Shown: positions 7,785 to 17,094 of the stretch, piece by piece
How positions within the stretch are numbered: the stretch's first letter is position 1
How the letters are laid out: every line of letters begins with the position of its first letter
Source: Cruoricaptor ignavus
Lineage (GTDB): Bacteria; Bacteroidota; Bacteroidia; Flavobacteriales; Weeksellaceae
Assembly (NCBI RefSeq): GCF_900141665.1
Contig: NZ_FQYI01000002.1
Location: 248,001 to 312,000, forward strand
Direction of reading: 5' to 3'
Length of the DNA: 64,000 bases
Made by a program: the position numbers and the translations under genes
The notes under the pieces: model-generated
Seen by the model: the letters and a program-made list of their open reading frames with translations, nothing else
Database searches by the model: none
What the model was told of the DNA's origin: nothing

Positions 7785-9233
7785 TTATAATTCTGTGGCT
7801 GGCTCCAGCAGCTGCTGCATCCTGATTTTCAGTTGGTCCACCGATCCTGAATAATTATTTATCAGCATAGAAAATACTAAAGTCTCGTTCTGGTATGTCT
7901 GAATGTAGCCTGCCAGTGCTTTTACCCTGTTCAGCGTGCCGGTTTTGGCGAAAATCCTTCCATTGTTGTAGTCCTTAAACCAGCTTTTTAAAGTACCTGT
8001 CTGCCCGCCAATGGGTAGTGAGGCGTAGAAATCTTGGTAATATGGCTTCTCCATAATTTCGGTGAGGAATTTCACCTGCGCCATCGGCGTTACATAATTG
8101 CTGCGGGAAAGCCCGCTGCCGTCAGCATAATTGAAGCCGTTTTTATCAAAATTTACTTCCTGCAGGTGCTTGTCCACTGCCGCTCTGCCGCTTTCCGAGG
8201 TATGGTCACCATATTTCTGGAAGCCCACCATCCGCATCAGGGCCTCGGCGAGGGCATTGTCGCTACGCTGATTGGTGTCGTATACGATATCTGCAAGAAG
8301 CGGCGACCGGTATGCCGTGATAATTTTCCGAGGCTCCGGCGATGCGTCAATTATTTTAACGCTTACCGCCCCAGAGACAGGGATGCCGCTCTTCACAAGG
8401 GAGGCCTTCAGCGAATTGCCAAGGTAAGCAGGCGGCTGCGCTATATTGGTAGAAAGGCTACCCCCCGAATATTCATCCGTAAATGCCATCTTGCCGGTGT
8501 ACGGCGAAACATAAAAATAGCGCTGCTTACTTTGCCCCAGAGCCTTTGTAGCTACCAAGCGCTCGCTTTGTGGATTTACATCTTTCGTGCTTCCGGCAGG
8601 AAGGTAATATTTCGGCAGCTCTCTCCACACGATGTTTTCCGGGAGTGTGGAAAGTTTGCTGTCCTTATATACCGCCGTTTGCAAAATGATATCGCCATTC
8701 ACCCGCCGTATGCCGCGTTCCTGGATGGCATATTTAAAATCCGTAGCCACGGAGCCATATGTGGATGCCCCCGCCTTGCCGGTGCCCAGCGAAGGATCCC
8801 CGCTGCCCACGATGTAGAGATTTCCGTTCAGGACTCCTTGCTCGTCTATCTCCCCGGAATACTCCAGCTGGGTGGTCCAGGAAAATTTTGGCCCCAGGAG
8901 CGCCATTGCCGCATCCGTGGTAAGGAGTTTAGTAGTAGATGCAGGGATGAAGGCAGCATTTTCATTGAAGGAAGATATTATTTTTTTAGTCTTCGGATTA
9001 TAAACCACATAGCCCCAGTCTGCATTGCGAAGTACGGGATCGGTCATCATCCTGTCGATCACCTGGTCCAGCCTTTGCTTTGCGGAAAAATCAGAAGATA
9101 TTTTCTCAGAAGTTGTGACTGACTGGTTCGCGTACATTTGCGGGTAAAAAACCGCGGTAGGCGCAGAGGTTTGCGCAATGGCAAAATTGCAGAATGCCAC
9201 CGCCGCGCCGAGTAATTTATTTTTAAAATTCAT
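7785..9233 (-). CDS. dacB: D-alanyl-D-alanine carboxypeptidase / endopeptidase, PBP4 type (peptidase S13)
   Basis: A low-molecular-weight penicillin-binding protein that trims or cuts peptidoglycan cross-links in the periplasm. It has 482 residues with a signal peptide ending near FAIAQ. The three penicillin-binding motifs are in order: S99-T-T-K102, S324-D-N326 and K430-T-G432. The large insert between the first two motifs is what separates the S13/PBP4 class from other carboxypeptidases. A -7 box lies 38 bases upstream and a terminator follows, so it is probably a single transcription unit. Confidence 0.95.
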   Translation of the reverse strand: MNFKNKLLGAAVAFCNFAIAQTSAPTAVFYPQMYANQSVTTSEKISSDFSAKQRLDQVIDRMMTDPVLRNADWGYVVYNPKTKKIISSFNENAAFIPASTTKLLTTDAAMALLGPKFSWTTQLEYSGEIDEQGVLNGNLYIVGSGDPSLGTGKAGASTYGSVATDFKYAIQERGIRRVNGDIILQTAVYKDSKLSTLPENIVWRELPKYYLPAGSTKDVNPQSERLVATKALGQSKQRYFYVSPYTGKMAFTDEYSGGSLSTNIAQPPAYLGNSLKASLVKSGIPVSGAVSVKIIDASPEPRKIITAYRSPLLADIVYDTNQRSDNALAEALMRMVGFQKYGDHTSESGRAAVDKHLQEVNFDKNGFNYADGSGLSRSNYVTPMAQVKFLTEIMEKPYYQDFYASLPIGGQTGTLKSWFKDYNNGRIFAKTGTLNRVKALAGYIQTYQNETLVFSMLINNYSGSVDQLKIRMQQLLEPATEL

Positions 9234-9271
9234 TTTATTTAAAGTAACCGCATCTGCGACTTTTTACGAAG

Positions 9272-9279
9272 CAAAATTA
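9272..9279 (-). promoter_or_regulatory. -7 promoter box (TAATTTTG) for dacB
   Basis: Exact TAnnTTTG match on the minus strand in the 111-base gap between priA and dacB, 38 bases before the dacB ATG. No clear -33 TTTG. Confidence 0.5.
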
Positions 9280-9344
9280 TAAACAAATGTTTAAAACATC
9301 TTTCAAGGATATGGTAAGATTTTTTAAAAATGCGTTAAATTTTG

Positions 9345-11789
9345 TTAATAATCCACAGTAAGTGAAAGCTTTATACTCTGATAGGCAGTAACTTCCCGAA
9401 ATTCTGCCAAAGCCCGCCGCAGCATTTTTCTGTACATATGAAACCTTCTCCCGCGCGGCAGCTTCAGCAAGATTTGATTATGGTAAAGCGTATTGATTTT
9501 TGGAATCGGTGCCTTCTCCGGGCCGAGAACGCTTTCATCTGGCAGATAATTCCTTAGCACTGAGCCAAGAAATTTAGCAGCACGGTCATTTTTTTCTTCC
9601 TTTCTGTGTTTCAGTTCTATCATTATCATTTTCGTAAAAGGAGGATAATGATAATTCTTCCGTTCGGTCAGGAAATAATTATAAATCTCTGAATAATTAT
9701 TCTCCATAATCAGCCGGAAAACCGAATGCTGGGGGTTGTAGGTCTGTATCAAAACCTCCCCCTTTCCGGACTTTCTACCTGCCCTGCCCGCCGCCTGAGT
9801 TATGAGCTGGTAGGCGCGCTCCTCCGCCCGGAAGTTCTGCACATACAGCAGGTGATCTGCCCTGGGAATGCCCACCAGGTCGATATTGGCGAAATCCAGT
9901 CCCTTGGTTATCATCTGTGTGCCTACGATAATATCCGCCTCGCCCGTACTGATTTTCTCGTAAAGTTTTTCGTAGGCAAATTTCTTTCGCATACTGTCCA
10001 CATCCATTCGCTCCACGCTTGCTTCGGGAAATATTTTTATGAGTTTCTCCTGAATCTGCTCCACGCCTACTCCACGCGCCAAAAGCTGTTCAGAAAGGCA
10101 TTTCGGGCACTGCACCGGCTTCGCCGCCCGCTGTCCGCAGTAGTGGCATTTCATTTCGTTCGCCTCTTTGTGGTACGCCATCACCACATCGCAATTGCTG
10201 CAATACGCCACATAGCCGCATTGCGCACACTCCACCACAGTGGCGAAGCCGCGGCGGTTGTGCAGTACGATGCTTTGCTTCTTCTCGGAAATTTTCTCCG
10301 CTAATGCGCCCAGCAATTTTTCTGAAAAATCCCCCCTTACGGCCTTGGTATCCAGCGCTTGTTTAAAATCAATAAGCTGAACCTTCGGCTCCGCAGTACC
10401 TCCAAATCTTTGTCCGAGAAAAATATATTCCAGCTTTCCCATCTGCGCTGCATAGTAGCTTTCCACAGAAGGTGTAGCACTTCCGAGAATTGCCCTAGCG
10501 CGATACAAATCTGCCAATACAAGCGCGGCATCCCGCGCGTGAAAGTTTGGAGAAACATCCCTGGGCCGGTAGCTTGCGTCGTGTTCTTCATCTACAATAA
10601 TAAGCCCTAAATTTTGAAAAGGAAGAAATAATGATTGCCTAGTTCCGATTAACAATTTCACATCATTATGCCTTATTTTTTTCCAAATTTCAATTTTCTC
10701 AAAATCGGAGAGTTTCGAGTGATAGTACGCTAGGGCGCTCCCGAATTTCTTCTCTAGGCGAGACGATATTTGCTTGGTAAGACTGATTTCCGGAACCAGG
10801 AGTAATGCTGTTTTGCCGCTATGGATGCAATCTTCAATTTTTTTTAGGTATAAATGTGTTTTCCCTGAAGAAGTCACCCCGTGAAGCAATACATTTTTAC
10901 CCAAAGAAAATGATTCATCAATTTTCATCAAAACTTCCTGCTGGGCGGCACTCAGCATTTCCGCTGCCTCCAGCTCGCCGGTATATGAATTTATTCTGTC
11001 TTGCACCAGGTAAAACTCCTCAGCCAAGCCTTTGTCTATCAAGCCCTTAAGATGGGCATTGCCAAAATTTCCTTCTGCAAAAATTTCTGATTTCCTTGCT
11101 GGCGCGTTGGTAGCAGTCTGGAATTCAAGGATTTTTAAAAATAAATCCTGCTGCCTGGGCGAACGCTTCAGGCTGAGCAGGATCTCGGGGATTTGGGATT
11201 TTATTTCGTGTAAATTTTTAATACCGATATAAGCCACTTCCTTCGGCTGGTAACGCTCAGCGATTTTCTCATCCACCTCGATATATTCCAGGTCAATAAG
11301 GGAATTGATGGTTTTAATGATTTCTTTCTTCGGGATAAAAGCCTCAATATCAGAAAGATTCACCATTTGCCTTACTTCCAGTGCCTGGAGGAGATAGATT
11401 TCATTGCTATCTAGAAGTGCATAATCAATTTCAGCACCCGGCTTCAGTTTCAGGTAAGTTTCGCTTTCCAGCTTTAGAGAGGCAGGAAATGCAAACCGAT
11501 AGATTTCCCCCAGATTGCTCAGGTAATAATCTGCCAGCCACTCCCAAAATTTAAGTTGCTCCGGCGGCAGGATCGGTGCGGAATCCAGAACGCTGATGAT
11601 TTCCTTCGGTTTGAAATTTTCGGGAGGATTTCCGTGCACGCTGAAAACCACCCCCGTGTACACCTTTCTGCCTCGAAATGGCACCAGCACGCGCATTCCC
11701 GGCAAAACCGCAGCCTTTAGCGCAGATGGAATTTCGTAGGTAAATGTGCCCTCGAGATTCAGCGGCAGGATGATTTCAGCAAAATTCAA
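9345..11789 (-). CDS. priA: Primosomal protein N' (replication restart helicase PriA)
   Basis: A 3'-5' DNA helicase that recognises stalled forks and reloads the replisome. It has 814 residues. An N-terminal DNA-binding domain comes first. The helicase core has a Walker A motif (GVTSSGKT, about residues 304-311), a DEEH Walker B box, and the GSATPS and QAAGRAGR motifs. A zinc-binding region of eight cysteines lies between them (CAQCGYVAYCSNC, then CHYC and CPKC). All key elements are intact. The gene follows proline dehydrogenase on the same strand with a 21-base gap. Confidence 0.96.
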   Translation of the reverse strand: MNFAEIILPLNLEGTFTYEIPSALKAAVLPGMRVLVPFRGRKVYTGVVFSVHGNPPENFKPKEIISVLDSAPILPPEQLKFWEWLADYYLSNLGEIYRFAFPASLKLESETYLKLKPGAEIDYALLDSNEIYLLQALEVRQMVNLSDIEAFIPKKEIIKTINSLIDLEYIEVDEKIAERYQPKEVAYIGIKNLHEIKSQIPEILLSLKRSPRQQDLFLKILEFQTATNAPARKSEIFAEGNFGNAHLKGLIDKGLAEEFYLVQDRINSYTGELEAAEMLSAAQQEVLMKIDESFSLGKNVLLHGVTSSGKTHLYLKKIEDCIHSGKTALLLVPEISLTKQISSRLEKKFGSALAYYHSKLSDFEKIEIWKKIRHNDVKLLIGTRQSLFLPFQNLGLIIVDEEHDASYRPRDVSPNFHARDAALVLADLYRARAILGSATPSVESYYAAQMGKLEYIFLGQRFGGTAEPKVQLIDFKQALDTKAVRGDFSEKLLGALAEKISEKKQSIVLHNRRGFATVVECAQCGYVAYCSNCDVVMAYHKEANEMKCHYCGQRAAKPVQCPKCLSEQLLARGVGVEQIQEKLIKIFPEASVERMDVDSMRKKFAYEKLYEKISTGEADIIVGTQMITKGLDFANIDLVGIPRADHLLYVQNFRAEERAYQLITQAAGRAGRKSGKGEVLIQTYNPQHSVFRLIMENNYSEIYNYFLTERKNYHYPPFTKMIMIELKHRKEEKNDRAAKFLGSVLRNYLPDESVLGPEKAPIPKINTLYHNQILLKLPRGRRFHMYRKMLRRALAEFREVTAYQSIKLSLTVDY

Positions 11790-11810
11790 TTTTTATCAGA
11801 TTCCAGATGG

Positions 11811-13064
11811 TCAGGAATTCTTTTTCCGGTCGCTTACCAGCAGCGAGAGAGCTGCGATCCCGGCAATACCGAGGGCTATCCTTTTGCGGTAGTCTCCTGC
11901 GCCGCGGCGTTTCAGCTCCTTGCGGATCAGGCTCAGCTCTCGCCCCGTCTGCCCTGCTACGGAAGTGTTTTCCATGGCGCGGCGCACCAGATACGGTACC
12001 ACTTCCTTTACGCTGCCATAAGGTAGATATTTTGCCGCATTGTAATTTTTAGCTCCGAGGAAATATGTGATATTATCGCTCATCCCGTAAAGCTGCCCGA
12101 AATGCATCCGCTCGTCATCATTGGCTAGGCCTGCCTCTGTCATTTTCCGCATAACCAGCTCCATAGAATACTCATTATGGGAGCCGAAGAAGGCCGATAC
12201 CCTGTTTAAATTTTTCAGCACAAAATCAACTGCTGAGTTATAATTCGCATCCGTGGCAGCCTTATCCGGCTGTATCGGATCCGGATAACCCAGCGCGGCA
12301 GCCCTCGCGCGCTCCTTTTCCATGTAGGCGCCGCGGACAAATTTATAGCCGAGGAAATAATTTTTCTCCTTCGCTCTTTGCAGATCTTCCTCCAGATATT
12401 CCTGCCTCCCGGTGCGGTACATCTGCACGGTATTCCATACGATAGCTTTTTCACGGTTGTATTTCGCCATCATCTCATTGGTAAGGTCGTCGGCAGCATC
12501 CTGAAGCCAGGTTTCTTCCGCATCCACCATTATGCGCACATCGCGCTGCTGAGCCTCCGCGCAGGCTTTATCGAAGCGGTGCACTACGCGCTCCCACTCT
12601 GCTTTCTCTTCCGCGGAAAGTTTTTCAGGGCTGTGGGCAGTTTTATCAAAAATTTCTATCCTGCCGAAGCCGCTCGGCTTAAAAACCACAAAGGGTACCG
12701 CAGGATTCCCCTCCGCAAATTTTATATTTTGGATAATTTCTGCAAGGGTTTCATCAAAATCCTCCTCCTTTTCTATGCCTTCTTTGGAATAATCGAAAAT
12801 ACTTCCGATATGGTTGCGGAAGAGTTCCTTCACCACCTCGCGGCTTTCCTCCCTATCTACACCGCCCACAAACTGGGCAAAAAGTGTATTTTTAACAATT
12901 TCTTCGGCAAAAGGCAGATTTTTTTCTACTGCAAAATTCAGAAATCGGGAACCTGCATAGGCGAGAAACGGCGACTTCAGCGAGCCAAATAGCAGCTGCG
13001 ATTTCCTTAGTTCCGCGGTAGATTTATTTTTGAATGCAATCTCAGTATCAGTAAAAACGGACAT
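11811..13064 (-). CDS. Proline dehydrogenase (monofunctional PRODH) with a hydrophobic C-terminal tail
   Basis: An FAD-dependent enzyme that oxidises L-proline to pyrroline-5-carboxylate and passes electrons to the quinone pool. It has 417 residues and no aldehyde dehydrogenase domain. Family landmarks are IMVDAEETWLQ, YKFVRGAYMEKER, GSHNEYS and the C-terminal YLVRRAMEN, the substrate-binding arginine pair. The last 30 residues hold a short hydrophobic helix (IALGIAGIAALSLLV) between positive clusters, which could anchor the enzyme in the membrane. The partner enzyme PruA is encoded at 59458. It is divergent from aroB and has its own -7 box. Confidence 0.93.
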   Translation of the reverse strand: MSVFTDTEIAFKNKSTAELRKSQLLFGSLKSPFLAYAGSRFLNFAVEKNLPFAEEIVKNTLFAQFVGGVDREESREVVKELFRNHIGSIFDYSKEGIEKEEDFDETLAEIIQNIKFAEGNPAVPFVVFKPSGFGRIEIFDKTAHSPEKLSAEEKAEWERVVHRFDKACAEAQQRDVRIMVDAEETWLQDAADDLTNEMMAKYNREKAIVWNTVQMYRTGRQEYLEEDLQRAKEKNYFLGYKFVRGAYMEKERARAAALGYPDPIQPDKAATDANYNSAVDFVLKNLNRVSAFFGSHNEYSMELVMRKMTEAGLANDDERMHFGQLYGMSDNITYFLGAKNYNAAKYLPYGSVKEVVPYLVRRAMENTSVAGQTGRELSLIRKELKRRGAGDYRKRIALGIAGIAALSLLVSDRKKNS

Positions 13065-13083
13065 AATTTTAAAAAATAATTCA

Positions 13084-13091
13084 CAAATTTA
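13084..13091 (-). promoter_or_regulatory. -7 promoter box (TAAATTTG) for proline dehydrogenase
   Basis: Exact TAnnTTTG match on the minus strand, 19 bases before the PRODH ATG. It predicts a very short leader. It lies back to back with the aroB promoter in an 82-base divergent intergenic region. Confidence 0.6.
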
Positions 13092-13126
13092 CGCAACTGG
13101 GCGGGATATTAAAAGGCTTTTTGGTT

Positions 13127-13134
13127 TAATTTTG
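13127..13134 (+). promoter_or_regulatory. -7 promoter box (TAATTTTG) for aroB
   Basis: Exact TAnnTTTG match 12 bases before the ATG at 13147. It predicts a leader of only a few bases and supports that ATG over the longer open frame starting at 13030. Confidence 0.6.
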
Positions 13135-13146
13135 CACAAAAAAGCG

Positions 13147-14184
13147 ATGCTGCAGAAGCTGGACAAAGATTTCCGTGCCCTGAATGAATTTCTTTCAGAA
13201 AAAAATTTTACAAAACTTTTTTTCCTCACGGACGAAAACACGCACCAGCACTGCCTGCCGCTGCTTCTTGCCAGTCTGGAGACCGACACGCCGTACGAGA
13301 TTATAGAAATTGAAAGCGGAGAGGGATCAAAAAACATAGGCACCGCCATACAGCTCTGGGAAATTCTTACGGAATTTCGGGCGGATAGGCACTCGCTACT
13401 CGTCAATCTCGGGGGCGGGGTGATTACGGATCTGGGAGGCTTCGCGGCATCGGTGTACAAGCGCGGCATCCCGTTTATCCACATACCTACCACCCTGCTT
13501 GCGATGTGCGATGCGGCACTGGGCGGCAAAACGGGCATCGATCATTGGTCGGTAAAAAACCTGGTTGGCACATTCGCACTCCCGAAAGCCGTTTTTTTAT
13601 ATCCTGAATTTCTTAAAACTCTGGAATTTCGCGAGCTGCGCAGCGGTTTTGCAGAAATGCTGAAGCACGGGTTGATCGCCGACCGATGCCACTGGCAGGA
13701 GCTCATTGAAATAGAAACCATAAATTCTGAAACGCTTTCGCCACTGATCAGGCGATCGATGGAGATAAAAAACTCTATCGCAGCGCAGGATTTTCAGGAA
13801 AAAAACATCCGGAAAATTCTGAACTTTGGGCACACCATCGGGCACGCGGTGGAGAGCGTTTTCCTGGCAGCCGGCACGCCGCTGGCGCACGGCGAGGCGG
13901 TGGCGGCAGGGATGATGGCAGAGGCAAAAATGGCGGAAAACTTAGGACTGATAAACACTCCGGAGATGGATGAAGTTTCTGAAAATATCCTTAAATTTTT
14001 CCCGGTTCCGGATCTGTCCCTTTGTGAAAACTCCGACCTCATCCGCCTGATGCAGAATGACAAAAAGAACAGGGACAGACGAATCAGTTTCTCCCTGATT
14101 GACGGCATAGGCAGCTGCAGATACGATGTAACGGCAGACGATGCTCAGGTAGAAAAAGCGCTGAATTTCCTCAGGGTGATTTAA
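13147..14184 (+). CDS. aroB: 3-dehydroquinate synthase
   Basis: Second enzyme of the shikimate pathway. It converts DAHP to 3-dehydroquinate with NAD+ and a divalent metal. The protein has 345 residues from the ATG at 13147. The nucleotide-binding segment reads GGGVITDLGGF, followed by KRGIPFIHIPTTLLAMCDA and GGKTGID. The metal ligands are in FAEMLKHG, GHTIGHAVES and AHGEAVAAGM. The frame stays open to 13030, overlapping the divergent PRODH gene, but the promoter box at 13127 and homologue length favour 13147. The stop lies two bases from that of the convergent pcm gene. Confidence 0.95.
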   Translation: MLQKLDKDFRALNEFLSEKNFTKLFFLTDENTHQHCLPLLLASLETDTPYEIIEIESGEGSKNIGTAIQLWEILTEFRADRHSLLVNLGGGVITDLGGFAASVYKRGIPFIHIPTTLLAMCDAALGGKTGIDHWSVKNLVGTFALPKAVFLYPEFLKTLEFRELRSGFAEMLKHGLIADRCHWQELIEIETINSETLSPLIRRSMEIKNSIAAQDFQEKNIRKILNFGHTIGHAVESVFLAAGTPLAHGEAVAAGMMAEAKMAENLGLINTPEMDEVSENILKFFPVPDLSLCENSDLIRLMQNDKKNRDRRISFSLIDGIGSCRYDVTADDAQVEKALNFLRVI

Positions 14185-14186
14185 TT

Positions 14187-14837
14187 TTACTGGTTGGTAT
14201 CACTGAGCATCGGCACGAATTTGTAGGCGCCAAACTCCTCCCGCACCAGCTCTTTCTCGGAGATTTTGCTGAATCTGCACAGGATCTGCTCCTCTGCTTT
14301 CCCGATGGGGATTACCATTTTCCCACCAATTTTCAGCTGTTTGATGAGTTCTGTGGGCAGGACTTCCGCACCGCAGGTCACGAGAATTTTGTCAAAAGGT
14401 GCAAATGTGGGAAGGCCTGCAAATCCATCTCCGAACGCCTGGAATTTTGGCCTTAAATTTATTTCTCTCAGCTTGAGGTGGGAGAAATCGAAGAGTGCCT
14501 TCTGCCTTTCTACCGTGAATACATTGGCATTCATAGCCACCAGCACAGCCGTCTGGTACCCGCTGCCTGTGCCGATTTCCAGCACCTTCTCCTGCGGGGA
14601 CACCTCCAGCAGCTCCGTTTGCTCCGCCACTGTGGACGGGTGCGAAATTGTCTGATGAGCCGCGATGGGGAAAGCGCGGTCTTCATAGGCAAAATCCTCG
14701 AAAATGCTTTCCATAAAGAGATGGCGGGGCACTGCATTAATAGCGGAAAGTACGCCCTCATCGGTAATCCCCACCTTATCCCTCAGGTATTCTGTGAGGA
14801 TCTTCCGCTTCCCTTTATGCACAAACGAATCTCGCAT
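14187..14837 (-). CDS. pcm: Protein-L-isoaspartate O-methyltransferase
   Basis: Repairs isoaspartyl residues in aged proteins by SAM-dependent methylation. It has 216 residues. The SAM motif is VLEIGTGSGYQTAVL. The preceding region MESIFEDFAYEDRAFPIAAHQTISHPSTVA is the substrate-loop signature of PCMT, and the later ILVTCGAEVLPTEL and GGKMVIPIG segments fit. A -7 box four bases upstream of the ATG at 14837 predicts a leaderless transcript. The gene is convergent with aroB, with only two bases between the stops. Confidence 0.94.
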   Translation of the reverse strand: MRDSFVHKGKRKILTEYLRDKVGITDEGVLSAINAVPRHLFMESIFEDFAYEDRAFPIAAHQTISHPSTVAEQTELLEVSPQEKVLEIGTGSGYQTAVLVAMNANVFTVERQKALFDFSHLKLREINLRPKFQAFGDGFAGLPTFAPFDKILVTCGAEVLPTELIKQLKIGGKMVIPIGKAEEQILCRFSKISEKELVREEFGAYKFVPMLSDTNQ

Positions 14838-14841
14838 TTTA

Positions 14842-14849
14842 CAAAATTA
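14842..14849 (-). promoter_or_regulatory. -7 promoter box (TAATTTTG) for pcm, four bases from the start codon
   Basis: Exact TAnnTTTG match on the minus strand whose 3' end lies four bases before the ATG. Bacteroidota promoters usually start transcription a few bases after this box, so the mRNA would begin at or next to the A of ATG. Confidence 0.6.
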
Positions 14850-14926
14850 TCGGATTTTTGCAAGAAAACCAAGCGGGGCATATTATTTGTTAAACAATGA
14901 TTTAAAATATGGAAAAACTACCTGAA

Positions 14927-15574
14927 ATGAGATTAGCTTTTACAAAGAATCTTTTAGTGCTGAGTGTAGTTGCTTTCCCAATGGTGGCACAGGCTCAGAA
15001 GGCAGACAGCAAGTCGAAATCACTGCTGGAATCCGTTGCCAGAAACTACGACAGCAGTAAAAATTCTTACTTCAGATTTGTTTATGGCAGCGGCGAGGGC
15101 AAAAAAGTGACGCGTAGCCAGGAGGGGACATTTATTTCGGCTCCAAATAAGTACCGGCTAAAAATTGCCGGCGTGGAGCAGATATATGACGGGAGCAAGA
15201 TCTACAACATCAGCGCGGAGGATAAAGAAATAACGATAGCAAAGGCCGATGGGAAGGAGCAAACACTGAACCCTACCAAATACTTGAAATCTTATAAAAA
15301 GGATTACAATACCAAATATTTGGGCAGCCTGCCAGTAAACGGACAATATACGGAACTCATCCGCCTGACACCCGTAAAGAATAACGGGATAAGCTATGTG
15401 GATCTCTTCGTAAACCCCCGCACCAACCTGCTTATTAAAATTGAACAATTTTCTTCTGATAATCAGGTGCATACGCTGGCGGTGAAGGAGTATAAGGCGA
15501 ATTTTACAGCGCCTGCCGGCACCTTTAGTTTTGACAAGAGTAAGTATAAAAATTATATCATTACTGAGCTTTAA
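14927..15574 (+). CDS. LolA-like outer membrane lipoprotein carrier protein
   Basis: A 215-residue exported protein with a signal peptide (from MRLAFTKN to AQAQ). The mature part has the LolA/LolB-like pattern: strands that could form a half-barrel, with EGTFISAPNKYRLKIAGVEQIYDGSKIYNIS, then a KYLKSYKKDYNTKYLG stretch, and a late conserved VKEYKANFTAPAGTFSFD. LolA carries lipoproteins across the periplasm. An LptF/G-type permease follows, an arrangement I recall from flavobacteria. The frame also allows an ATG at 14909, six codons earlier, which would put a charged stretch before the signal peptide; 14927 is preferred. A terminator follows. Confidence 0.82.
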   Translation: MRLAFTKNLLVLSVVAFPMVAQAQKADSKSKSLLESVARNYDSSKNSYFRFVYGSGEGKKVTRSQEGTFISAPNKYRLKIAGVEQIYDGSKIYNISAEDKEITIAKADGKEQTLNPTKYLKSYKKDYNTKYLGSLPVNGQYTELIRLTPVKNNGISYVDLFVNPRTNLLIKIEQFSSDNQVHTLAVKEYKANFTAPAGTFSFDKSKYKNYIITEL

Positions 15575-15599
15575 ATATTAAAAAAATATTACTACCCAC

Positions 15600-15625
15600 T
15601 GCCGCAGCGTTTTGCGGCATTTTTT
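15600..15625 (+). terminator. Terminator of the LolA-like gene
   Basis: Seven-pair stem TGCCGCA/TGCGGCA with a six-base loop and a T-run. The promoter box of the next gene begins only four bases after the T-run. Confidence 0.85.
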
Positions 15626-15628
15626 GAT

Positions 15629-15636
15629 TATTTTTG
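15629..15636 (+). promoter_or_regulatory. -7 promoter box (TATTTTTG) for the LptF/G permease, five bases from the start
   Basis: Exact TAnnTTTG match ending five bases before the ATG at 15642. It predicts a leaderless mRNA and supports 15642 over the longer open frame from 15612. Confidence 0.6.
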
Positions 15637-15641
15637 CCTTT

Positions 15642-17093
15642 ATGAAAATTCTGGACCGCTACATCATCAAGACCTTTTTCGGGCCGTTTCTTTTTATTTT
15701 CAGCGTCCTTTTTTTCATCTTCATCGTCAATATTATCTGGACGCAGATGGCTGCGCTTACAGGCAAGGGGCTCACGACCTGGGAGCTTGTCCGCCTATTC
15801 TATTACCTCAGCGCCAGCGTAGTATCCATGGTTTTGCCGCTTACCATCTTGCTGGCATCCATTATGGCATTCGGAGATTTCGGTGAGCGCTACGAACTTG
15901 CGGCAATGAAGGCGGCTGGGGTTTCACTCGCAAGGGTGATGGCACCGCTTTTTTTTGTATCAATAATGCTTGCGGGGTTGCTGTTTTATTTCCAAAATAA
16001 TGTAACCCCGGATTTTCAGCGCAAGGCGAGGAATATGCTCTACAACATTGCAGCTACCAAACCGGCACTGAATTTTTCGCCGGGGCAGTTCATCGGCCAG
16101 ATTCCCGGCTCTATGATCAGATTTGATAAAATCTCCGGGGAAAACGGAGAGAACATTGACGGGATTTTTCTTCACAAGAGCGCGCCAAGCTACGAGGATC
16201 AGCAGACCATCATTGCCAGGAACGGAAAGTTTGTGCCCGCAGAAAATCCTAACTTTCTAAAATTATTTCTCTTCAGCGGCTATGTTTACGAAGATCAGCA
16301 AAAAAATCTGAATTTCAGCCAGCGGACCCGCCAGCCCAACCAGGCAGTGAAATTTGATACGCTGATTTATTATTTTGATGTAAGCGCACTGCTGGACAAG
16401 GCTTTGGAAAAGGAACAAATCACCAATGATTACCGTTTCCAGACCTATCGCGAAATTTCCGGAACTGTGGCGGAAAAAAATAAAGAAAACCAGCAGGTTT
16501 TTAATTCCCTCAACAATAATCTGGCGTCCTACACCGGCATCTACACTGTGCCTGCCGACTCAGCCAATGAAGGAAAACTTGCAAAAGCTCAGTTTGATCT
16601 CCAAAAAATAACGGGGCAGCAAAGGCTGGACGCGCTCCTCTCCGCGTACCGGAAAATAGAAAACCTGAAAAAAGAGCATAAAGCCCAGAGCCAGCAGATT
16701 TATGATCTTACAAAAAGCCGCAACAGGATCATTATTTATCAGCAGAGGATCATTGCCTATTCCCTCACCTGTATTATTTTTTTCATCATCGGTTCCAGCC
16801 TTGGCAGCATCATCCGCAAGGGCGGAATGGGGCTTCCCGTAGTCATCGCCATCATTATCTTCATCATTTTTTATGTGATGAATTTAACGATTGAAAACCT
16901 CTCCTGGAAGGGCAGGATGGATCCGTATCTGGCGGCGTGGCTGCCGAACCTCGTGCTTTTCCCATTTGCCGTGTGGCTGATGCGGAATGCTCTTGCAGAT
17001 TCCCCACTGTTCGATGCAGAAAAATACAAAGATGTTTTCAAGCCATTGGTGAGCAGATTCCGGAAGAAGCCCGAGCACGAAAGATATCAGTAA
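15642..17093 (+). CDS. LptF/LptG family permease (lipopolysaccharide export)
   Basis: Inner-membrane permease of the LptB2FG transporter that extracts lipopolysaccharide for transport to the outer membrane. The 483-residue protein has the YjgP/YjgQ layout: three N-terminal membrane helices (the first in KTFFGPFLFIFSVLFFIFIVNII), the conserved GERYELAAMKAAGVSLARVM coupling region, a large periplasmic domain (about residues 110-365), and three C-terminal helices (IIAYSLTCIIFFIIGSSLGSIIRKGG onward). The periplasmic part has a charged, coiled-coil-like insert near residues 270-370. LptF and LptG cannot be told apart with confidence here. Confidence 0.92.
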   Translation: MKILDRYIIKTFFGPFLFIFSVLFFIFIVNIIWTQMAALTGKGLTTWELVRLFYYLSASVVSMVLPLTILLASIMAFGDFGERYELAAMKAAGVSLARVMAPLFFVSIMLAGLLFYFQNNVTPDFQRKARNMLYNIAATKPALNFSPGQFIGQIPGSMIRFDKISGENGENIDGIFLHKSAPSYEDQQTIIARNGKFVPAENPNFLKLFLFSGYVYEDQQKNLNFSQRTRQPNQAVKFDTLIYYFDVSALLDKALEKEQITNDYRFQTYREISGTVAEKNKENQQVFNSLNNNLASYTGIYTVPADSANEGKLAKAQFDLQKITGQQRLDALLSAYRKIENLKKEHKAQSQQIYDLTKSRNRIIIYQQRIIAYSLTCIIFFIIGSSLGSIIRKGGMGLPVVIAIIIFIIFYVMNLTIENLSWKGRMDPYLAAWLPNLVLFPFAVWLMRNALADSPLFDAEKYKDVFKPLVSRFRKKPEHERYQ

Positions 17094-17094
17094 A

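Noticed and set aside
8034-9122. Plus-strand open frame of 362 codons
   Set aside because: It is fully antisense to dacB, whose three penicillin-binding motifs and signal peptide are intact, and it has no recognisable domain.
13030-13146. N-terminal extension of aroB
   Set aside because: It overlaps the start of the divergent PRODH gene and precedes the promoter box at 13127-13134; homologues begin near the ATG at 13147.
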